Source: Bifidobacterium merycicum DSM 6492 | Lineage (GTDB): Bacteria > Actinomycetota > Actinomycetes > Actinomycetales > Bifidobacteriaceae | Length of the DNA stretch: 64,000 nt | Direction of reading: 5' to 3' | Assembly: GCF_900129045.1 (NCBI RefSeq) | Contig: NZ_FQTX01000002.1 | Span: 186,001-250,000 of the forward strand | Part shown: in pieces, positions 1 to 8,681 of the stretch | Layout of the letters: every line of letters begins with the position of its first letter | How positions within the stretch are numbered: position 1 is the stretch's first letter | Position numbers and translations under genes: made by a program | Notes under the pieces: model-generated | What the model was told of the DNA's origin: nothing | Seen by the model: only the letters and a program-made list of their open reading frames with translations | Database searches by the model: none

Positions 1-357
1 GAAGATCATCTGCCACGCACCGTCCGGCTCATGCAGGCCGGCATCGTCATACATGGCGTCTGTCAGATCGGGGGAGTCGGTCACGAATCCGTTGATGAAC
101 GCGACCAGACGCCCGTCATGGGTACGGTCGGCGGCATCGGCGGAACCACAATCGGTTACATCGGTCGCATTAGCGGCATCGGCGGGAATGACGTCACCGT
201 TCCGCCCATCATCGATCATCAGCCAGAAGCAGTCCGGATACACCGCGAGACGGTTGCGCAGCGCGTCGGCGCCCGCGGCTTCCGCGGCGGGGAAACATGC
301 GGCCTCGACCGTTGCAATGGCGGTCAGATCATTCATCGTGGCATGTCGAATCAACAT
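1..357 (-). CDS. GNAT family N-acetyltransferase, 3' end outside window
   Basis: The reading frame is open from an ATG at 357 leftward to the window edge, so only the first 119 residues are present. The start has a GAGGAG ribosome-binding site a few bases upstream. The N-terminus (MLIRHATMNDLTAI, then VEAACFP and AAGADALRNRL) has the typical beta1-alpha1 layout of a GCN5-related acetyltransferase, where an acyl-CoA donor is used to acetylate a small amine or protein. A middle insert rich in Ala/Asp (about residues 55-78) is unusual and probably a surface loop. The following VAFINGFVTD strand fits beta2-beta3 of the fold. The acetyl-CoA loop lies beyond the window, so substrate cannot be judged. 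Confidence 0.75.
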   Translation of the reverse strand, partial: MLIRHATMNDLTAIATVEAACFPAAEAAGADALRNRLAVYPDCFWLMIDDGRNGDVIPADAANATDVTDCGSADAADRTHDGRLVAFINGFVTDSPDLTDAMYDDAGLHEPDGAWQMIF

Positions 358-413
358 GATGCGCTCCTCATCGTTATGGTTTTGGTCATTCCGGCATTCC
401 GTCCCGCCCGCGG

Positions 414-611
414 TCAGCCGCGCTTGGAACCCTGCCTGCTGATGCCGCCCTTGTGGCCGGTCGCCTTGAACGGCATCGCCGATCCGACGCGCCCGCGAAC
501 CTGCGGGAACCCGCTTGCGCCGCCACGTTTCCTAAGTAAATCCGCCACCACCGGATTGAGATTGGTCGGATTCGCTGGGTTGCCTGATGTTCGTGTCTTC
601 TTCCTCGTCAT
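414..611 (-). CDS. small basic protein of unknown function (65 aa)
   Basis: A 65-residue, Lys/Arg/Gly-rich protein beginning MTRKKTRTSGNPANPTNLN and ending GHKGGISRQGSKRG. No membrane segment or known domain is visible. The strong basic tail suggests nucleic-acid or ribosome contact, but this is inference. There is no clear Shine-Dalgarno sequence before the ATG at 611. Instead TACCAT (620-625, minus strand) sits eight bases upstream of the ATG, which fits a leaderless transcript. It lies 56 bp upstream of the acetyltransferase gene on the same strand and could be co-transcribed with it. Confidence 0.6.
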   Translation of the reverse strand: MTRKKTRTSGNPANPTNLNPVVADLLRKRGGASGFPQVRGRVGSAMPFKATGHKGGISRQGSKRG

Positions 612-729
612 GGGGAACGATGGTACCCACCGATCCGGAGTCGCGCCGTCATCCGTCCGCTCAGCAAACTCCGCAGATTTCGCAAATTCCGCAGAACCCG
701 CAGAACAGAACCCGCAAATTCCGCAGAAC
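612..729. repeat. degenerate short repeats 3' of the MFS gene
   Basis: The gap is built of variations on CGCAAATTCCGCAGAACC. Two exact 18-bp copies lie at 681-698 and 713-730, the second running into the stop codon of the MFS gene. Related GCAGATTT and GCAGAACC words recur on the other side of the MFS gene near 2440-2480. No gene is visible. Confidence 0.6.
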
Positions 730-2049
730 CTACCGCCGCCCGTGAATCATATGCGCGAACCACAGGTAAATCACCCACGCGATCGGAACCACCACCATGA
801 ACACGGGGTAGAACCATGCGATCGGCAGATGGCCGTAGCACACGCCCGCCAGCACCGGTCCCAGCGCCATACCCAAATCGATGCCCATATAGTAGGTGCT
901 GTTCGCCAGTCCGCTGCGCTCGCGCCCCGCGATCACCACGGCCTGCGCCTGCGTCACCGAGCTCATCAGACCGTAGCTTCCCGCCATGCCGATGCCGGCG
1001 CCGAGCAGATACCAGTCGTTCGTCATGCCGCCGAGGAACGCCAGGCATGCCAACATCGCGATTGAGGCCACGATCAGCCAGAAGCGGAATCCCTTGCTGT
1101 CGAACAGGTCCTTGAGTGTGAGTCGCATGATGAGCAGCGCCACCGCGTAGAACACAAAGAACAGGTCGGATGACGCCGCGAGGTGCCGCGCGCCGATGTA
1201 ATCGACAAGGAACGACTGATTCGCGTAGTAGGGGATGGCGAACATCATGAACACGATGACAAGCGGAATCGCGCGCGGCTCCACCAGATTCCGCAAGCGC
1301 AGACGGTGCCGCATGTGCTTGCCGATCGGACGATGCGTGCCGGAGTCGCCGTGGGCGCTTTTCCGCGCCGGTTTGCCGCCGTTGCGCACCAGCAACACGA
1401 CGATCAGCGTGCAGATGTTCATCGCCAGCGACGACACGAAGGTCAGATGGTAGCCGATCAGTTGGTGCAGACGGATGCCGAGCGCCGGTCCGACGGCGAT
1501 GGCCAGTGCGTTCACGATGCCGTACAGGCCCATGCCCGCGCCCATATGCCGGATCGGCAGCAGCAGTGACACCCATGTCGCCAGACATACCGAACCGCAG
1601 GCGAATCCGAGACCGTTGACCACGCGCGCCGCGATGAGCATGCCGGTGGAGTTCGCGAGACAGTACATGATGCCGGCCGTGATGTACAGCAGCGTGCCGG
1701 TCGCCACGAGCAGACGCTTGCTCACCAGATCCGACAGGTTGCCTGCGATGGGGCGGCAAAACAGCGATACGAAGCTCATCACACCGGCGATTGCGCCCAT
1801 CATCATGCCGGTGGCGCCGAGGGATTCCCCATAGCCCGCCACGATCGGCGTGACGATCATGTTGCTTGACATGAAGAAGAAGGTGGCCAGCATGACCAGC
1901 GCCACATCGCGGGTGATGAGCCGGTCCTTCGGTGCTTTGCCGGTGCCGTTTCCAAGTGTGCTGGTGCTGCTGCTGTTGCCGTCGATGTCGATGTGTGTTC
2001 CGCGTTCGTCGGTGCCGTCGGTCATGGTGCCGTTCAAGGGTTTCATCAT
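730..2049 (-). CDS. MFS transporter
   Basis: A 439-residue major facilitator superfamily permease with a hydrophilic N-terminal tail of about 50 residues (Gly/Ser/Thr-rich) followed by about 12 membrane segments. The loop between helices 2 and 3 carries a form of the MFS signature (FCRPIAGNLSDLVSKR), and the second half begins after a basic central loop (GGKPARKSAHGDSGTHR). It probably exports or imports a small solute by proton antiport or symport; the substrate cannot be deduced. The start at 2049 (ATG ATG) is chosen because GGAGG precedes it by 10 bases; the frame stays open far upstream through a tandem repeat, which is unlikely to be translated. It is a single gene, followed by repeats and preceded by a minisatellite. 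Confidence 0.85.
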   Translation of the reverse strand: MMKPLNGTMTDGTDERGTHIDIDGNSSSTSTLGNGTGKAPKDRLITRDVALVMLATFFFMSSNMIVTPIVAGYGESLGATGMMMGAIAGVMSFVSLFCRPIAGNLSDLVSKRLLVATGTLLYITAGIMYCLANSTGMLIAARVVNGLGFACGSVCLATWVSLLLPIRHMGAGMGLYGIVNALAIAVGPALGIRLHQLIGYHLTFVSSLAMNICTLIVVLLVRNGGKPARKSAHGDSGTHRPIGKHMRHRLRLRNLVEPRAIPLVIVFMMFAIPYYANQSFLVDYIGARHLAASSDLFFVFYAVALLIMRLTLKDLFDSKGFRFWLIVASIAMLACLAFLGGMTNDWYLLGAGIGMAGSYGLMSSVTQAQAVVIAGRERSGLANSTYYMGIDLGMALGPVLAGVCYGHLPIAWFYPVFMVVVPIAWVIYLWFAHMIHGRR

Positions 2050-2240
2050 ACTGCTTTCGCCTCCGCGTTCCGTATAGTAGCGGACGAAAACGGCGAAACC
2101 GCATGTGATGTTACGGGGAGATGAATTTTCGGCGATGCGTATCGCGCTCGGCGAAACGGGAGACGAAGCGGTAGGGAACCGGTCAGCGAAACGGTAGGGA
2201 GGACGGCCGGGAAACCAGTCGGCGAACCGGTCGGAAAGAC

Positions 2241-2384
2241 GGGACAGCGGGAAGACGGGACAGCGGGAAGACGGGACAGCGGGAAGACGGGACAGCGGGA
2301 AGACGGGACAGCGGGAAGACGGGACAGCGGGAAGACGGGACAGCGGGAAGACGGGACAGCGGGAAGACGGGACAGCGGGAAGAC
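2241..2384. repeat. 16-bp minisatellite, nine perfect copies
   Basis: The unit GGGACAGCGGGAAGAC is repeated nine times head to tail with no mismatch (144 bp). Degenerate copies continue to the left (about 2150-2240: GGGAGACGAAGCGG, GGAAACCAGTCGGC). It lies in the 520-bp gap between the 3' end of thrC and the 5' end of the MFS gene, both on the minus strand, so it may sit in the MFS leader or promoter. Because 16 is not a multiple of 3, copy-number change alters reading frame for any transcript read through it. Confidence 0.95.
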
Positions 2385-2458
2385 CCCCGGCCGCGTCATG
2401 GCTGCGAGCGCCATGTGTGATGCGATCGGGGGTCTTCGATTCTGCAGATTTTGGGGAT

Positions 2459-2531
2459 GCAGGTTTTGTAGAACCTGCGGGTTTCCGGCTTTCCGCCGTT
2501 CGCTCGTCGGAAAGCCGGAAAGCCGGAAAGC
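2459..2531 (-). terminator. hairpins downstream of thrC with an 8-bp tandem repeat
   Basis: CCGGCTTTCCG (2485-2495) pairs perfectly with CGGAAAGCCGG (2508-2518) over a 12-base loop. The right arm is part of three tandem copies of CGGAAAGC (2508-2531). A second perfect hairpin GCAGGTT/AACCTGC lies at 2459-2478. Both are just 3' of thrC and probably end its transcript, although there is no long T run. Confidence 0.5.
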
Positions 2532-2569
2532 CGGTCGAAATGACCGGAAGTACGGTCACGGAAGTGTGG

Positions 2570-4057
2570 TCACAGCGCCTTGGCCGCATTCTCCACGAAG
2601 CCGGACATGCCGTCGACCTCCACCACGTTGCTGAAGCGCACGTCGGCGTGCTCCAGTCCACGCAGGGCGGCTGGGGCGGTGGTGCCGGTGGCCTCGGCGA
2701 GCACGTCCATGCATGCGAAGTCGGTGCCGGTGGCGTCGAGGCCCAGGGACTCATTCACCACGCGCGGGAACTTGTACGGGCTGGCGGTGGCGAGCAGCAC
2801 GCGCGGGGTCAGCGGGTCGCGCGGCATCTGCTGCATGACGAAGTAGCCGCATGCGGTGTGCGGGTCGATCACGTAATGGTTCTTGTTCCAGCAGTCGGCG
2901 ATCATCTCGCGCACCTGGTTCTCGTCGGCCCAGCCGGTGCCGAAGATCTGGCGGATCTTGGCGAGCAGGCTGCCCGGAACCTCGTACGCGCCCCACTGCT
3001 TGAGGTCGTTCATGAGCATGGAGATGAGTCGCGCGTCCTTGTCGGACAGGTAGTACAGCATGCGTTCCAGGTTGGAGGAGACGAGGATGTCCATCGACGG
3101 GCTGATGGTCTGGAAGAACGGGCGCTGGCGGTTGTAGGTGCCGGTGGTCAGGAAGTCGAACAGTACGTTGTTCTTGTCGGAGGCGACGATCAGGTGCTTG
3201 ACGGGCAGGCCGAGCAGTTTGGCGTAGTAGCCGGCGAGGATGTCGCCGAAGTTGCCGGTCGGCACGACGAATTCGACTTCGTCGCCCACGTTGATGACCT
3301 GCTTTTCGAGCAACTGCGCGTAGGCGGAGAAGTAGTAGACGACCTGCGGCACCAGACGACCCACGTTGATGGAGTTCGCGGAGGACAGCACCACGTGCGC
3401 GTCGCCGGCGAGTCGTTCGGCGAGTTCCTTGTCGCCGAAGATGCGCTTGACAGCGGACTGGGCGTCGTCGAAGTTGCCCTTGACCGCGCACACGTTCACG
3501 TTGGAGCCGGCCTGGGTGGTCATCTGCAGTTCCTGCACCTGGCTGACCTTGCCTTCCGGGTAGAAGACGGTGATGCCGGTGCCTGCCGCGTCCGCGAAGC
3601 CGGCGAGTGCGGCCTTGCCGGTGTCGCCGGAGGTGGCGGTGACGATCATGATCTTCTCGTCCGGGTCGCCGTCGGCGGGGGTGGTGCGGGCCATGAAGCG
3701 GGGGAGGATCTGGAGGGCGACGTCCTTGAATGCGGAGGTCGGGCCGTTGAAGAGTTCCATGACGAAGTCGTCGCCGAGCGGCTTGACGGGGGTGATCTTC
3801 TCGTCGAGCCACTGGTCGCCGTATGCTTCGGCGATGCACTGCGCGAGTTCCTTGTCGGTGAAGTCGGGCAGCAGTGCGCCGAGCACGCGCTGGGCGATGG
3901 CCTGATAGGACATGCCGGCGAGGTTGTCGATGGCGACCTTGATTTCGCCGAGCTGGTCGGAGACGAACAGACCGCCGTCGTCGGCGAGTCCGAGGCGAAT
4001 GGCCTGCTTGGAGGTGAGTGAATCGGTGGTGTTTCGCGTGGAATGGAACGTGGTCAC
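2570..4057 (-). CDS. thrC: threonine synthase
   Basis: Converts O-phospho-homoserine to threonine with pyridoxal phosphate, the last step of threonine synthesis in the cytoplasm. The 495-residue length matches the long form of the family. The PLP lysine is Lys111 in NGPTSAFKDVALQ, the early DDGGLF motif is at 26-31, and the phosphate-binding TSGDTGKAAL loop follows. The start is a GTG at 4057 with AAGGA five bases upstream; the frame remains open farther upstream but has no better site. It is a single-gene unit divergent from proA, followed by hairpins at 2459-2531. No threonine-rich leader peptide or attenuator is seen upstream. Confidence 0.95.
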   Translation of the reverse strand: MTTFHSTRNTTDSLTSKQAIRLGLADDGGLFVSDQLGEIKVAIDNLAGMSYQAIAQRVLGALLPDFTDKELAQCIAEAYGDQWLDEKITPVKPLGDDFVMELFNGPTSAFKDVALQILPRFMARTTPADGDPDEKIMIVTATSGDTGKAALAGFADAAGTGITVFYPEGKVSQVQELQMTTQAGSNVNVCAVKGNFDDAQSAVKRIFGDKELAERLAGDAHVVLSSANSINVGRLVPQVVYYFSAYAQLLEKQVINVGDEVEFVVPTGNFGDILAGYYAKLLGLPVKHLIVASDKNNVLFDFLTTGTYNRQRPFFQTISPSMDILVSSNLERMLYYLSDKDARLISMLMNDLKQWGAYEVPGSLLAKIRQIFGTGWADENQVREMIADCWNKNHYVIDPHTACGYFVMQQMPRDPLTPRVLLATASPYKFPRVVNESLGLDATGTDFACMDVLAEATGTTAPAALRGLEHADVRFSNVVEVDGMSGFVENAAKAL

Positions 4058-4403
4058 AATAATCCTTACGGTTAAGAATCTTTGACGTTGAGGTTCAACA
4101 GGCGTTAGTTTACCGGCAACCGTAGGCAGTGGGCGGGCGGTGTCCATTTCCATAGGGGCGCCGTGGGGGCGGCGGCTGCCGTGTTCCTGCGTGTGTTTCC
4201 GTGTAGGTTCCTTCGTGTGTTCCCGCACTCGTCGCGGGCGCTTCCGCGGTCCGTTTCGTGGATGCGCCCCGCAAGCGGCCGGCGGGTACCCCGCGTTCCG
4301 TCCGTATCAGCACCGGCCTCGGTCGTGGATCCATCCCCGTGTGTCACCCCGTGGTTTTGACGCGGCTTCGGTTTTGCGGGCGGTATGGGGTAGGCTGGGG
4401 CGC
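4058..4403. other. divergent intergenic region thrC/proA
   Basis: This 346-bp gap must hold both promoters. On the minus strand TAAACT near 4110 is a possible -10 box for thrC. The proA side is GC-rich with no convincing gene; open frames here are short and lack codon bias. No riboswitch-like structure was recognised. Confidence 0.4.
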
Positions 4404-4406
4404 ATG
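4391..4406 (+). promoter_or_regulatory. probable leaderless promoter of proA
   Basis: TAGGCT (4391-4396) is seven bases from the proA ATG and there is no Shine-Dalgarno sequence in that spacer. A -10 box this close implies transcription starting at or next to the A of the ATG. No good -35 is evident at 17 bp; a TTGACG at 4357-4362 is too far away. Confidence 0.4.
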
Positions 4407-5693
4407 GAATTCCAAGAGATTTTCGAACGGGTGTGCGCCCGTGCCGACGCCGCGGCCAAGGCGCAGTCCGTTCTCGCCCGCGCCACCACCGACACGAAGA
4501 ACGCGCTGCTGTTCGCCATCGCTGACGCGCTTGACGCCAATGCCGGCGTCATCGCCGAAGCCAACGCCGTCGATATGCGCAGGTCGCGCGAAGGCGGCAT
4601 GGACGAGGGTAAGCTCGACAGGCTGAAATTCGATGAGGAGCGTGTGCGTGCCGCCGCCGACGGCGTACGCCATGTCGCCTCCCTGCCCGATCCGGTCGGT
4701 GAGATCGTGCGCGGCTATTCGCTGCCCAACGGCATGCGATTGACGCAGACGCGCGTGCCGATCGGCGTGATCGGCATGATCTACGAGGCGCGTCCGAACG
4801 TCACGGTGGATGTGGCGAGCCTGTGCCTGAAGTCAGGCAATGCGGCCATGCTGCGTGGCGGTCATGCCGCCGAACGCACCAATGCCGCCACGCTCGACGT
4901 GATCGGCGGGGCGTTGCGTGCGCAGGGGTTCGATGGCGCGCTGGTGCAGTCCGTCGACGATTTCGGACGTGACGGCGCGACGGCCATGATGCAGGCGCGT
5001 GGGCACGTCGACCTGCTGGTGCCCCGCGGCGGTCGCGGCCTGATCCAGGCGGTCGTCGCCAACTCGAAGGTGCCGGTCATCGAAACGGGAGCGGGCAACG
5101 TGCACATCTACATGGATCGCGCGGGCGACCCGGCCAAGGCCATCCCGATCATCATCAACGCCAAGACGCAGCGCATCGGTGTGTGCAACGCCGCCGAGAA
5201 GCTGATCGTGCACCGCGATGTCGCCGGGGAGTTCCTGCCGCTCGCCGCCAAGGCGCTGATGGACGCCGGCGTGGAATTACATGCGGACGAACGCGCCTAC
5301 GCGATCATCGACGCCATGCCCGGGCACGACCCGCAGCTGCTCGTGCACGCCACCGATGAGGATTGGGACACCGAATACCTCGCCTTGACCATGGGCGTCA
5401 AGGTCGTCGATTCACTTGACGAGGCGATCGGGCACATCAACAGGCATTCCACGGGCCATACCGAGTCGATCATCTCCGAGGATTACGCGGCCATCGAGGA
5501 GTTCACCGCACGCGTCGACTCCGCGGTGGTGATGGTGAACGCCTCCACGCGCTTCACCGACGGCGGCGTCTTCGGTTTCGGCGCCGAGCTCGGCATCTCC
5601 ACGCAGAAGATGCATGCGAGGGGACCGATGGGATTGACCGAAATGACCACCACGAAATGGATCGGATACGGACAAGGACAGGTACGCGCATGA
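4404..5693 (+). CDS. proA: gamma-glutamyl phosphate reductase
   Basis: Reduces gamma-glutamyl phosphate with NADPH to glutamate semialdehyde, the second step of proline synthesis. The 429-residue length is normal. Family marks are [20 protein letters not shown], the [10 protein letters not shown] loop and the catalytic Cys261 in [11 protein letters not shown]. It ends with the conserved [18 protein letters not shown] region. The ATG at 4404 gives the standard N-terminus [10 protein letters not shown] and matches a leaderless start. The stop overlaps the next start in ATGA, so the three genes proA, hypothetical and nadD appear to be translated as a coupled set. proB is not adjacent. Confidence 0.95.
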   Translation: MEFQEIFERVCARADAAAKAQSVLARATTDTKNALLFAIADALDANAGVIAEANAVDMRRSREGGMDEGKLDRLKFDEERVRAAADGVRHVASLPDPVGEIVRGYSLPNGMRLTQTRVPIGVIGMIYEARPNVTVDVASLCLKSGNAAMLRGGHAAERTNAATLDVIGGALRAQGFDGALVQSVDDFGRDGATAMMQARGHVDLLVPRGGRGLIQAVVANSKVPVIETGAGNVHIYMDRAGDPAKAIPIIINAKTQRIGVCNAAEKLIVHRDVAGEFLPLAAKALMDAGVELHADERAYAIIDAMPGHDPQLLVHATDEDWDTEYLALTMGVKVVDSLDEAIGHINRHSTGHTESIISEDYAAIEEFTARVDSAVVMVNASTRFTDGGVFGFGAELGISTQKMHARGPMGLTEMTTTKWIGYGQGQVRA

Positions 5694-6343
5694 GCGAAGC
5701 GAATGAAGCGAACATGAGGAACGGTGCCGATGCCGGTGAGGACGGCGGGCAGATGGGTGCGAAGCCCAGCGTCGCGGCCGGCCTGCCGAACGACGGCATG
5801 AGCACGCCGGTCGAGGAGCTGCGCCCCGACATGAACTTCAACAACCCCCGGTGCGTCATGAAGATCGCGTCGGAACGCCTGAGCATCGTCCGGTACGTGT
5901 TCCTGGTGCAGATCGAGGACGGCATCGCCACCGCCCCGCAGCGGGCCTCGCTCGAATACGCCGACGCAGTGCTCATCGGCTGGCCCGAGGAGGACGGCGA
6001 GGGCGTGGTCGACGTGGACGACGAACAGTTCGAAACGGTGCGCCGTCACATGGAACTCATGGAGGAGTACATCGCCAAGTTCACCGCGTTCGAACGTGCG
6101 GGCGACGTGGATGACATGACCGACACGCTGATCCGCATCACCGAGCATGTGGCCGAGGTACGCCGCCTGTACCAGCCTGACTTCCCGCTGCCCACGTTCG
6201 CGGAGATCCGTCGTGTGGTGCAGGACGAATGGGATGAGGACATGGGCAAGATCGACCCGAAGGACGGCAGTCCGACCGCCGAGGAGATCGAACGCGAGCG
6301 TGACGATCAGGATCGTGAGGCGCAGCAGGGGGAGCGTGCATGA
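5690..6343 (+). CDS. acidic hypothetical protein between proA and nadD (217 aa)
   Basis: A soluble, acidic 217-residue protein without membrane segments. The first 40 residues ([20 protein letters not shown]) are low complexity; the rest is a compact alpha/beta-looking domain ([19 protein letters not shown], then helices around [18 protein letters not shown]). The end is charged. No catalytic motif is recognised. Its start overlaps the proA stop and its stop overlaps the nadD start (both ATGA), so it is co-translated with them. A start at Met9 is possible. Function unknown. Confidence 0.8.
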   Translation: MSEANEANMRNGADAGEDGGQMGAKPSVAAGLPNDGMSTPVEELRPDMNFNNPRCVMKIASERLSIVRYVFLVQIEDGIATAPQRASLEYADAVLIGWPEEDGEGVVDVDDEQFETVRRHMELMEEYIAKFTAFERAGDVDDMTDTLIRITEHVAEVRRLYQPDFPLPTFAEIRRVVQDEWDEDMGKIDPKDGSPTAEEIERERDDQDREAQQGERA

Positions 6344-7050
6344 CGATGGCACCTGACGAGCGCCGTATGGCCGACCTGTCGGATGGCCCGGTCGCCGGCA
6401 AGCCCGCCGTTTCCGTGGTCACGTCGGGCAATGCGTGGCGTTCCGCGCGTGGCAATTGGCATGTGCGCCCGCGTATCGGCATCATGGGCGGCACGTTCGA
6501 TCCGATTCATAACGGGCATTTGGTGGCCGCATCCGAGGTGGCGTGGGTGTACGACCTCGACGAGGTGGTGTTCGTGCCGACGGGCCGCCCGGTGTTCAAG
6601 CTGGACAAGCATGTGACGAACGCAGAGGACCGGTATCTGATGACGGTGATCGCCACGGCATCGAATCCGAAGTTCACGGTGTCGCGTGTGGATATCGACC
6701 GTCCGGGCATCACGTACACGGTTGATACGTTGCGTGATCTGCGGGCGCAGCATCCGGATGCGGAACTGTTCTTCATCACCGGCGCGGATGCGGTGGCGGA
6801 GATCATGCAGTGGAAGGATGCCGATCGCATGTGGAATCTGGCGCATTTCGTGGCGGTCACGCGGCCGGGGTATTCCTCGCCCGAGGGTGTGAAGCTGCCG
6901 GAGGGCAAGGTCGATACGTTGGAGATTCCGGCGTTGGCGATCAGTTCGACGGATGTGCGTCGCCGCGTGAAGGCCGGCGAGCCGGTGTGGTATCTGGTGC
7001 CGGATGGCGTGGTGCAGTACATCAGCAAGCATGGCCTGTACCGCGGGTAG
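6340..7050 (+). CDS. nadD: nicotinate-nucleotide adenylyltransferase
   Basis: Joins nicotinate mononucleotide and ATP to give deamido-NAD in NAD synthesis. The nucleotidyl-transferase signature [11 protein letters not shown] is at residues 50-60 and the second signature ISSTDVR at 201-207. Compared with the E. coli enzyme there is about 45 extra residues at the N-terminus (polar, Val/Ser-rich). A later start is possible, but the ATGA overlap with the upstream gene and lack of a better site favour 6340. Last gene of the proA set; a strong hairpin follows. Confidence 0.92.
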   Translation: MTMAPDERRMADLSDGPVAGKPAVSVVTSGNAWRSARGNWHVRPRIGIMGGTFDPIHNGHLVAASEVAWVYDLDEVVFVPTGRPVFKLDKHVTNAEDRYLMTVIATASNPKFTVSRVDIDRPGITYTVDTLRDLRAQHPDAELFFITGADAVAEIMQWKDADRMWNLAHFVAVTRPGYSSPEGVKLPEGKVDTLEIPALAISSTDVRRRVKAGEPVWYLVPDGVVQYISKHGLYRG

Positions 7051-7072
7051 CGGTTTTCGGTTGTGAGACGTT

Positions 7073-7109
7073 GACGGCCGGTCGTCCCGTGTTGGGGCGG
7101 CCGGCCGTC
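7073..7109. terminator. bidirectional terminator between nadD and the GH3 gene
   Basis: A 16-bp stem GACGGCCGGTCGTCCC / GGGGCGGCCGGCCGTC (two G-T wobble positions) with a five-base loop lies between two convergent genes. It is followed by ATTCG rather than a long T run. Confidence 0.75.
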
Positions 7110-7195
7110 ATTCGTGTGATGCGCGGGCGTGTTCTCCGTTGTTCTCCGTGGCTGGTCGTGTGCCGTGCGGCGTGTATTGCGTGCGTCCGTGCGGC

Positions 7196-8464
7196 TCAGC
7201 CGGCGAGGCCCATCTGGTATTTGAGCGTGAGGACGCGTTCCGCGCTGCGCGTCACCTTGGCCGCGAACGCCTCGTCGGAGGCGGCCTTGGCGTTCAGCCC
7301 GTCGAGGATCGGCATGACGTAGTCGGGTGCGCCGATGCAGGCGAGGTCGCCGCCGGCCTCGACCAGCCTCACACCCAATTCGCTTGGCTGGAAGCCGCCC
7401 AATGCCGCCGCGGAGAGCGAGTCGGACGTCACCACGCCCTGATAGCCCTGCCTGGCCCGCAGGTAGCCGTCGATGATCGTCGGGGAGAATGCGGCCGGGG
7501 TGCTCGGGTCGATGGCCTGATAGGTGGCCAATGCCATCATCACCATGCCCGGTTGCGCGTCGGTGATGACCGTGCCGAACGCGTTGATGGTGTCGCCGTC
7601 GAGCATGGTGGTGGTGTCGAGGATGCCGTCCGCGGTGAAGTCGGTGTTGCCGGTCACGGAACCGAGGCCGGGATAGTGTTTGATGGAGGTTTGCACGCCG
7701 GCGTCGCGCATGCCTTGGATGAAGGCGGTGGCGTGCGAGGCGTTGCCCGCCGCGTCGAGGCCGAAGTCACGGTCCAGTGCGCCGATCGGGGCGTTCGATG
7801 CGCGGGGCACGGTGACGGTGTCGACCACGGGGGCGAGGTCGACGTTGATGCCGGCCTGGGCGAGTTGCCCACCCCATACGGCCGCGGATTGGCGCAGCTG
7901 GTCGGCGCCCATCCCCCCCTGCTGGGTGGCGCTGGGCATGGTGGAGAACCCGGCTCCCGTGAGATGCTGCACCTGGCCGCCTTCCTGATCGGTGGTCATG
8001 AGGAGCTTGTTGTTCGCGGGCGCATACGATTGCAGCGCGTCGGTGGCCTGCCGCACGCCCGCGGTGCCGTTGGTCCAGTTGCCGATGATGAGCACCGATC
8101 CCACATGCCGGTTGCGGATCGCGTCCTCAAGACTGGAGGGGTCCGTGCCGGCGGAAAGCGAGGCCATGACGAGCTGGCCGACGCGTTCCTCCATGCTCAT
8201 CGCGGCGACGGCGCGGCGCACCCTGCTGGCGGGCGTCATGTCGGGTGCCGGGGCCGAGGATTTGGACAGGTCTCCGGCAAGGGTGGTCGTCCTGGATCTT
8301 GTGCCCGAAGCGGGGATGCCTCCGGAACCGTTGGTATCCCGTATTCTCATCCACAGCATTCCCAATCCTGCCAGCGTGGCGATCATCGCGATGACGGCGA
8401 TGACAGCGACGGCGCGCAATATGCGCTCCCTCCTGCGGCTGCGTGCGGTGGAGATGATGGTCAT
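7196..8464 (-). CDS. glycoside hydrolase family 3 (NagZ-type) membrane-anchored protein
   Basis: A 422-residue protein with an N-terminal basic stretch (ARSRRRERILR), one membrane anchor (about residues 17-39) and a GH3 barrel, so it is expected on the outer face of the membrane. The family removes terminal N-acetylglucosamine from cell-wall fragments. Visible marks are TTDQEGGQVQ, the KHYPGLG loop (262-268) and the nucleophile Asp348 in VVTSDSLSAAA. The usual KHFPGHG...DSH loop, whose Asp-His pair acts as acid/base, reads KHYPGLGSVTGNTDF here: the His is absent. It may therefore use another proton donor or have a changed role. ATG at 8464 has AGGAG five bases upstream. Confidence 0.82.
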   Translation of the reverse strand: MTIISTARSRRRERILRAVAVIAVIAMIATLAGLGMLWMRIRDTNGSGGIPASGTRSRTTTLAGDLSKSSAPAPDMTPASRVRRAVAAMSMEERVGQLVMASLSAGTDPSSLEDAIRNRHVGSVLIIGNWTNGTAGVRQATDALQSYAPANNKLLMTTDQEGGQVQHLTGAGFSTMPSATQQGGMGADQLRQSAAVWGGQLAQAGINVDLAPVVDTVTVPRASNAPIGALDRDFGLDAAGNASHATAFIQGMRDAGVQTSIKHYPGLGSVTGNTDFTADGILDTTTMLDGDTINAFGTVITDAQPGMVMMALATYQAIDPSTPAAFSPTIIDGYLRARQGYQGVVTSDSLSAAALGGFQPSELGVRLVEAGGDLACIGAPDYVMPILDGLNAKAASDEAFAAKVTRSAERVLTLKYQMGLAG

Positions 8465-8495
8465 GGGTGCTCCTGCCCTTCGTTCCTTCTCCTTC

Positions 8496-8555
8496 GAGGA
8501 TACCCATGAGGAGGATACCCATGAGGAGGATACCCGTGAGGAGGATACCCGTGAG
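8496..8555 (+). repeat. 15-bp tandem repeat carrying RBS and start-codon units
   Basis: Four head-to-tail copies of GAGGATACCC(A/G)TGAG. Read on the plus strand each junction makes AGGAGG-N5/6-ATG or GTG, an ideal ribosome-binding site and start, all in the same frame since 15 is a multiple of 3. The copies lie between the divergent GH3 and UPF0182 genes, about 125 bp before the UPF0182 start. Confidence 0.9.
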
Positions 8556-8665
8556 GGGAATGGCCATGGGAACGGCGGGGAAGGGGCGGCCTGCCAGGTC
8601 GGCGGCTTCGCGCACGGCGGAAATTCAGTCCCCAGCGAACAACGGTCGCACTCGGCACCTATCTG

Positions 8666-8681
8666 TACTCTTGGTGGCATG
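8666..8681 (+). promoter_or_regulatory. probable leaderless promoter of the UPF0182 gene
   Basis: TACTCT (8666-8671) followed by seven bases and then the ATG (8679). The same arrangement occurs at proA and the FtsB-like gene. No Shine-Dalgarno sequence is present between box and ATG. Confidence 0.45.

Noticed and set aside
2241..2384. Tandem repeats as a CRISPR array
   Set aside because: Units are 16 bp and contiguous with no spacers; there are no cas genes in the window.
2570..4057. Threonine attenuator or leader peptide before thrC
   Set aside because: No Thr-rich short frame or alternative hairpins were found in 4058-4140.
7992..8678. Long N-terminal extension of the UPF0182 protein
   Set aside because: It is antisense to the GH3 gene and crosses the 15-bp repeat; the family N-terminus starts at 8679.
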